In this document: positions 62,482 to 64,000 of the stretch, piece after piece
How the letters are laid out: the number at the start of each line of letters is the position of its first letter
Numbering within the stretch: the first letter of the stretch is position 1
Origin: Metallyticus violacea
Lineage: Eukaryota > Arthropoda > Insecta > Mantodea > Metallyticidae
Reading direction: 5' to 3'
Assembly: GCA_030762175.1 (NCBI GenBank)
Contig: CM060840.1
Location: forward strand, 38,304,501-38,368,500
Length of the DNA: 64,000 bases
The notes under the pieces: model-generated
What the model saw: only the letters and a program-made list of their open reading frames with translations
What the model was told of the DNA's origin: nothing
Databases searched by the model: none
Made by a program: the position numbers and the translations under genes

Positions 62482-63307
62482 CTGTGAGATAGCACCAACA
62501 ATTTTTAATTTATATTTCTAACGTCATTGCTTTATGTAAATATGACACTATATATGTTTATAAAGACGGAATGTCTCTGTATATTTTCCGATATCGTGGT
62601 ATCGTAAGATGATCACCGCTTCTACCTAATATCTAAGTGGCACAGTTATCGCCCTCATGAATCGGGAAAGTCCAAGGCAATGGTTTACATTTTGCAGATG
62701 TGGAAAAATCAATCAGCAAATAGCTCAGGAATATGCTGCTCCCTTTGTAAACAAATGCCTCTGTTGTGACCAAGCAGGATTTTTATTACACTGAAATAAA
62801 CAATGATTTAGAAAGAATGGGAAAAATAAGTAAAGCAATGGGTGAAATGTATGAGAGGATATCGGGAAGAACTCTCCCCCAATAATAAAGAACAAGAAAG
62901 TACCTTAAAAGTCTTAAATACCCTACTGCCGCCACGGAAATGGAGCCCCACTACGCAGTCAAGCAGTTCAGTGTGTATTATAAATCTGGTGAATTTACTC
63001 TTGCTTTCCTAAAATTCGATTTCTTTAAAAAAATACACAAAGTTAAGTTTTAGCTAACGACTTTCGCCAACCATATTTGTTTCAAACAAATAAATTAAGT
63101 ATATAGAATATATTATCCTTTGTCCCATGCTTTATTCTGAATAAGCGTTATATTATTTGACTGGTTAAAACTAGGCTTCGTATCATTTTCAATATCTGTC
63201 TATATCATAAAACATATAATTGCCGAGTTTGATTAATATTATTTAACTATTCCTTTTGTAAATTTATTTAAACTTTCTAACTTCGTAAACTGCTCTATGG
63301 TTTGGAG

Positions 63308-63348
<41 letters not shown>

Positions 63349-64000
63349 CAGTTTGTATTCTTCAAATGGCAATTTGCTCAATTTGAATGGTTACCTGTAT
63401 ACCAGATAGTGTAATGCACGCTTGCAGTATCCATTAGATTTCATTGTAATTATAAAGTAGGTACATAGTACTATGTACACGACGCTCTGAAGATACTGTT
63501 AAAACATACTCGTAGTGTCAGGAATAGAGAATGAAAAATCAGAAAACTTTCTCTATTATTAAAGAGAATTTGGTCCATAGCTTGAAGGAATGAGCGAAAA
63601 AGTTCTGATTCATTGAAATTCGACAAAATCAGTTAGTTCCACAGATGTTCTACTCCACAGATGTTCTACCTTGTGCTTTCCGATTTACGAGGCGTTATCT
63701 ATAGCACTTCGAGCATACCTTGAACATTTTCCTGACATAAAATGATGCCAATAAATCTCTAGATAAGAAACGTCAAAGGCCTAGAATTTAGAGATCTAGT
63801 GGCTGAGCAATGCATTTTCAATCACTCCAGGTGCTAAGAAGCCTTTAATTTAGCCAAGCATCTCATTCTCGTTCTGAAAATGAGTCTTTTTCAGTGCCAG
63901 CCTATTGTCTCGTGAACATGTGGACATTCCCTCTTGTTAGATTATGGCGAAGAGAATGTGATTATGGTGCGCAAGGGAGGTCCTTAAGCCAATGGATGAA
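62482..64000. other. Unannotated stretch to the window end
   Basis: An (AT)n tract of about 33 bases lies at 63310-63342 and a 16-bp direct tandem duplication (TCCACAGATGTTCTAC) at 63638-63669. No gene supported. Confidence 0.5.

Overview
This window is AT-rich animal nuclear DNA (roughly one third G+C by eye). It is most likely from an insect with a large, repeat-laden genome. The reasons are two families of tRNA-headed SINEs with target-site duplications, several mariner transposons (including irritans-like and mori-like types, both characteristic of arthropods), decayed non-LTR reverse transcriptases, long microsatellites, and no bacterial gene density, operons or Shine-Dalgarno sites. The SINE-B core resembles one I associate with hemimetabolous insects such as orthopterans, cockroaches and stick insects. 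That is recollection, not a search result, so the order is left open.

I find no intact host protein-coding gene. The longest open frames are about 100-133 codons, carry no recognisable domain, and are of the length expected by chance in 64 kb of this composition or lie inside transposons. The window is best read as intergenic DNA or a very long intron.

Layout: 0-3 kb has a long CTTT microsatellite and a decayed SINE-A. 3-10 kb holds SINEs of both families, one copy of an unclassified repeat and a LINE 3' coding relic (6.1-6.6 kb). 10-15 kb holds a hairpin, a fragment resembling a Penelope-like terminus, a SINE-A, a CpG-dense GC-rich island (12.4-12.8 kb) and a complete but dead mariner with inverted repeats and TA target sites (13267-14447). 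16-20 kb has a SINE-B, a diverged tandem array (18.0-19.0 kb), a SINE-A and the second copy of the unclassified repeat. 22-24.6 kb has two LINE reverse-transcriptase relics, one carrying a foldback of its own coding motif. 26-37 kb has the youngest-looking SINEs (26604, 30127, 36179) and, just downstream, a promoter-like TATA/initiator pair at 37.06-37.09 kb. 37.6-54.4 kb holds three further mariner relics and one SINE-B. The last 10 kb is mostly featureless apart from small hairpins and a SINE-B at 62.2 kb.

The elements fit a usual parasitic economy. SINEs carry internal RNA polymerase III promoters (A and B boxes in the tRNA head) and borrow LINE machinery for mobility, as their A-rich tails and target-site duplications show. 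The mariners were cut-and-paste elements and none seen here could make an intact transposase. The most original observations are that both SINE families share the same acceptor-end sequence although only SINE-A has its complementary partner, that one LINE relic has an inverted duplication of its own RT motif, and that an isolated CpG-rich island is bounded by a 10-bp direct repeat.
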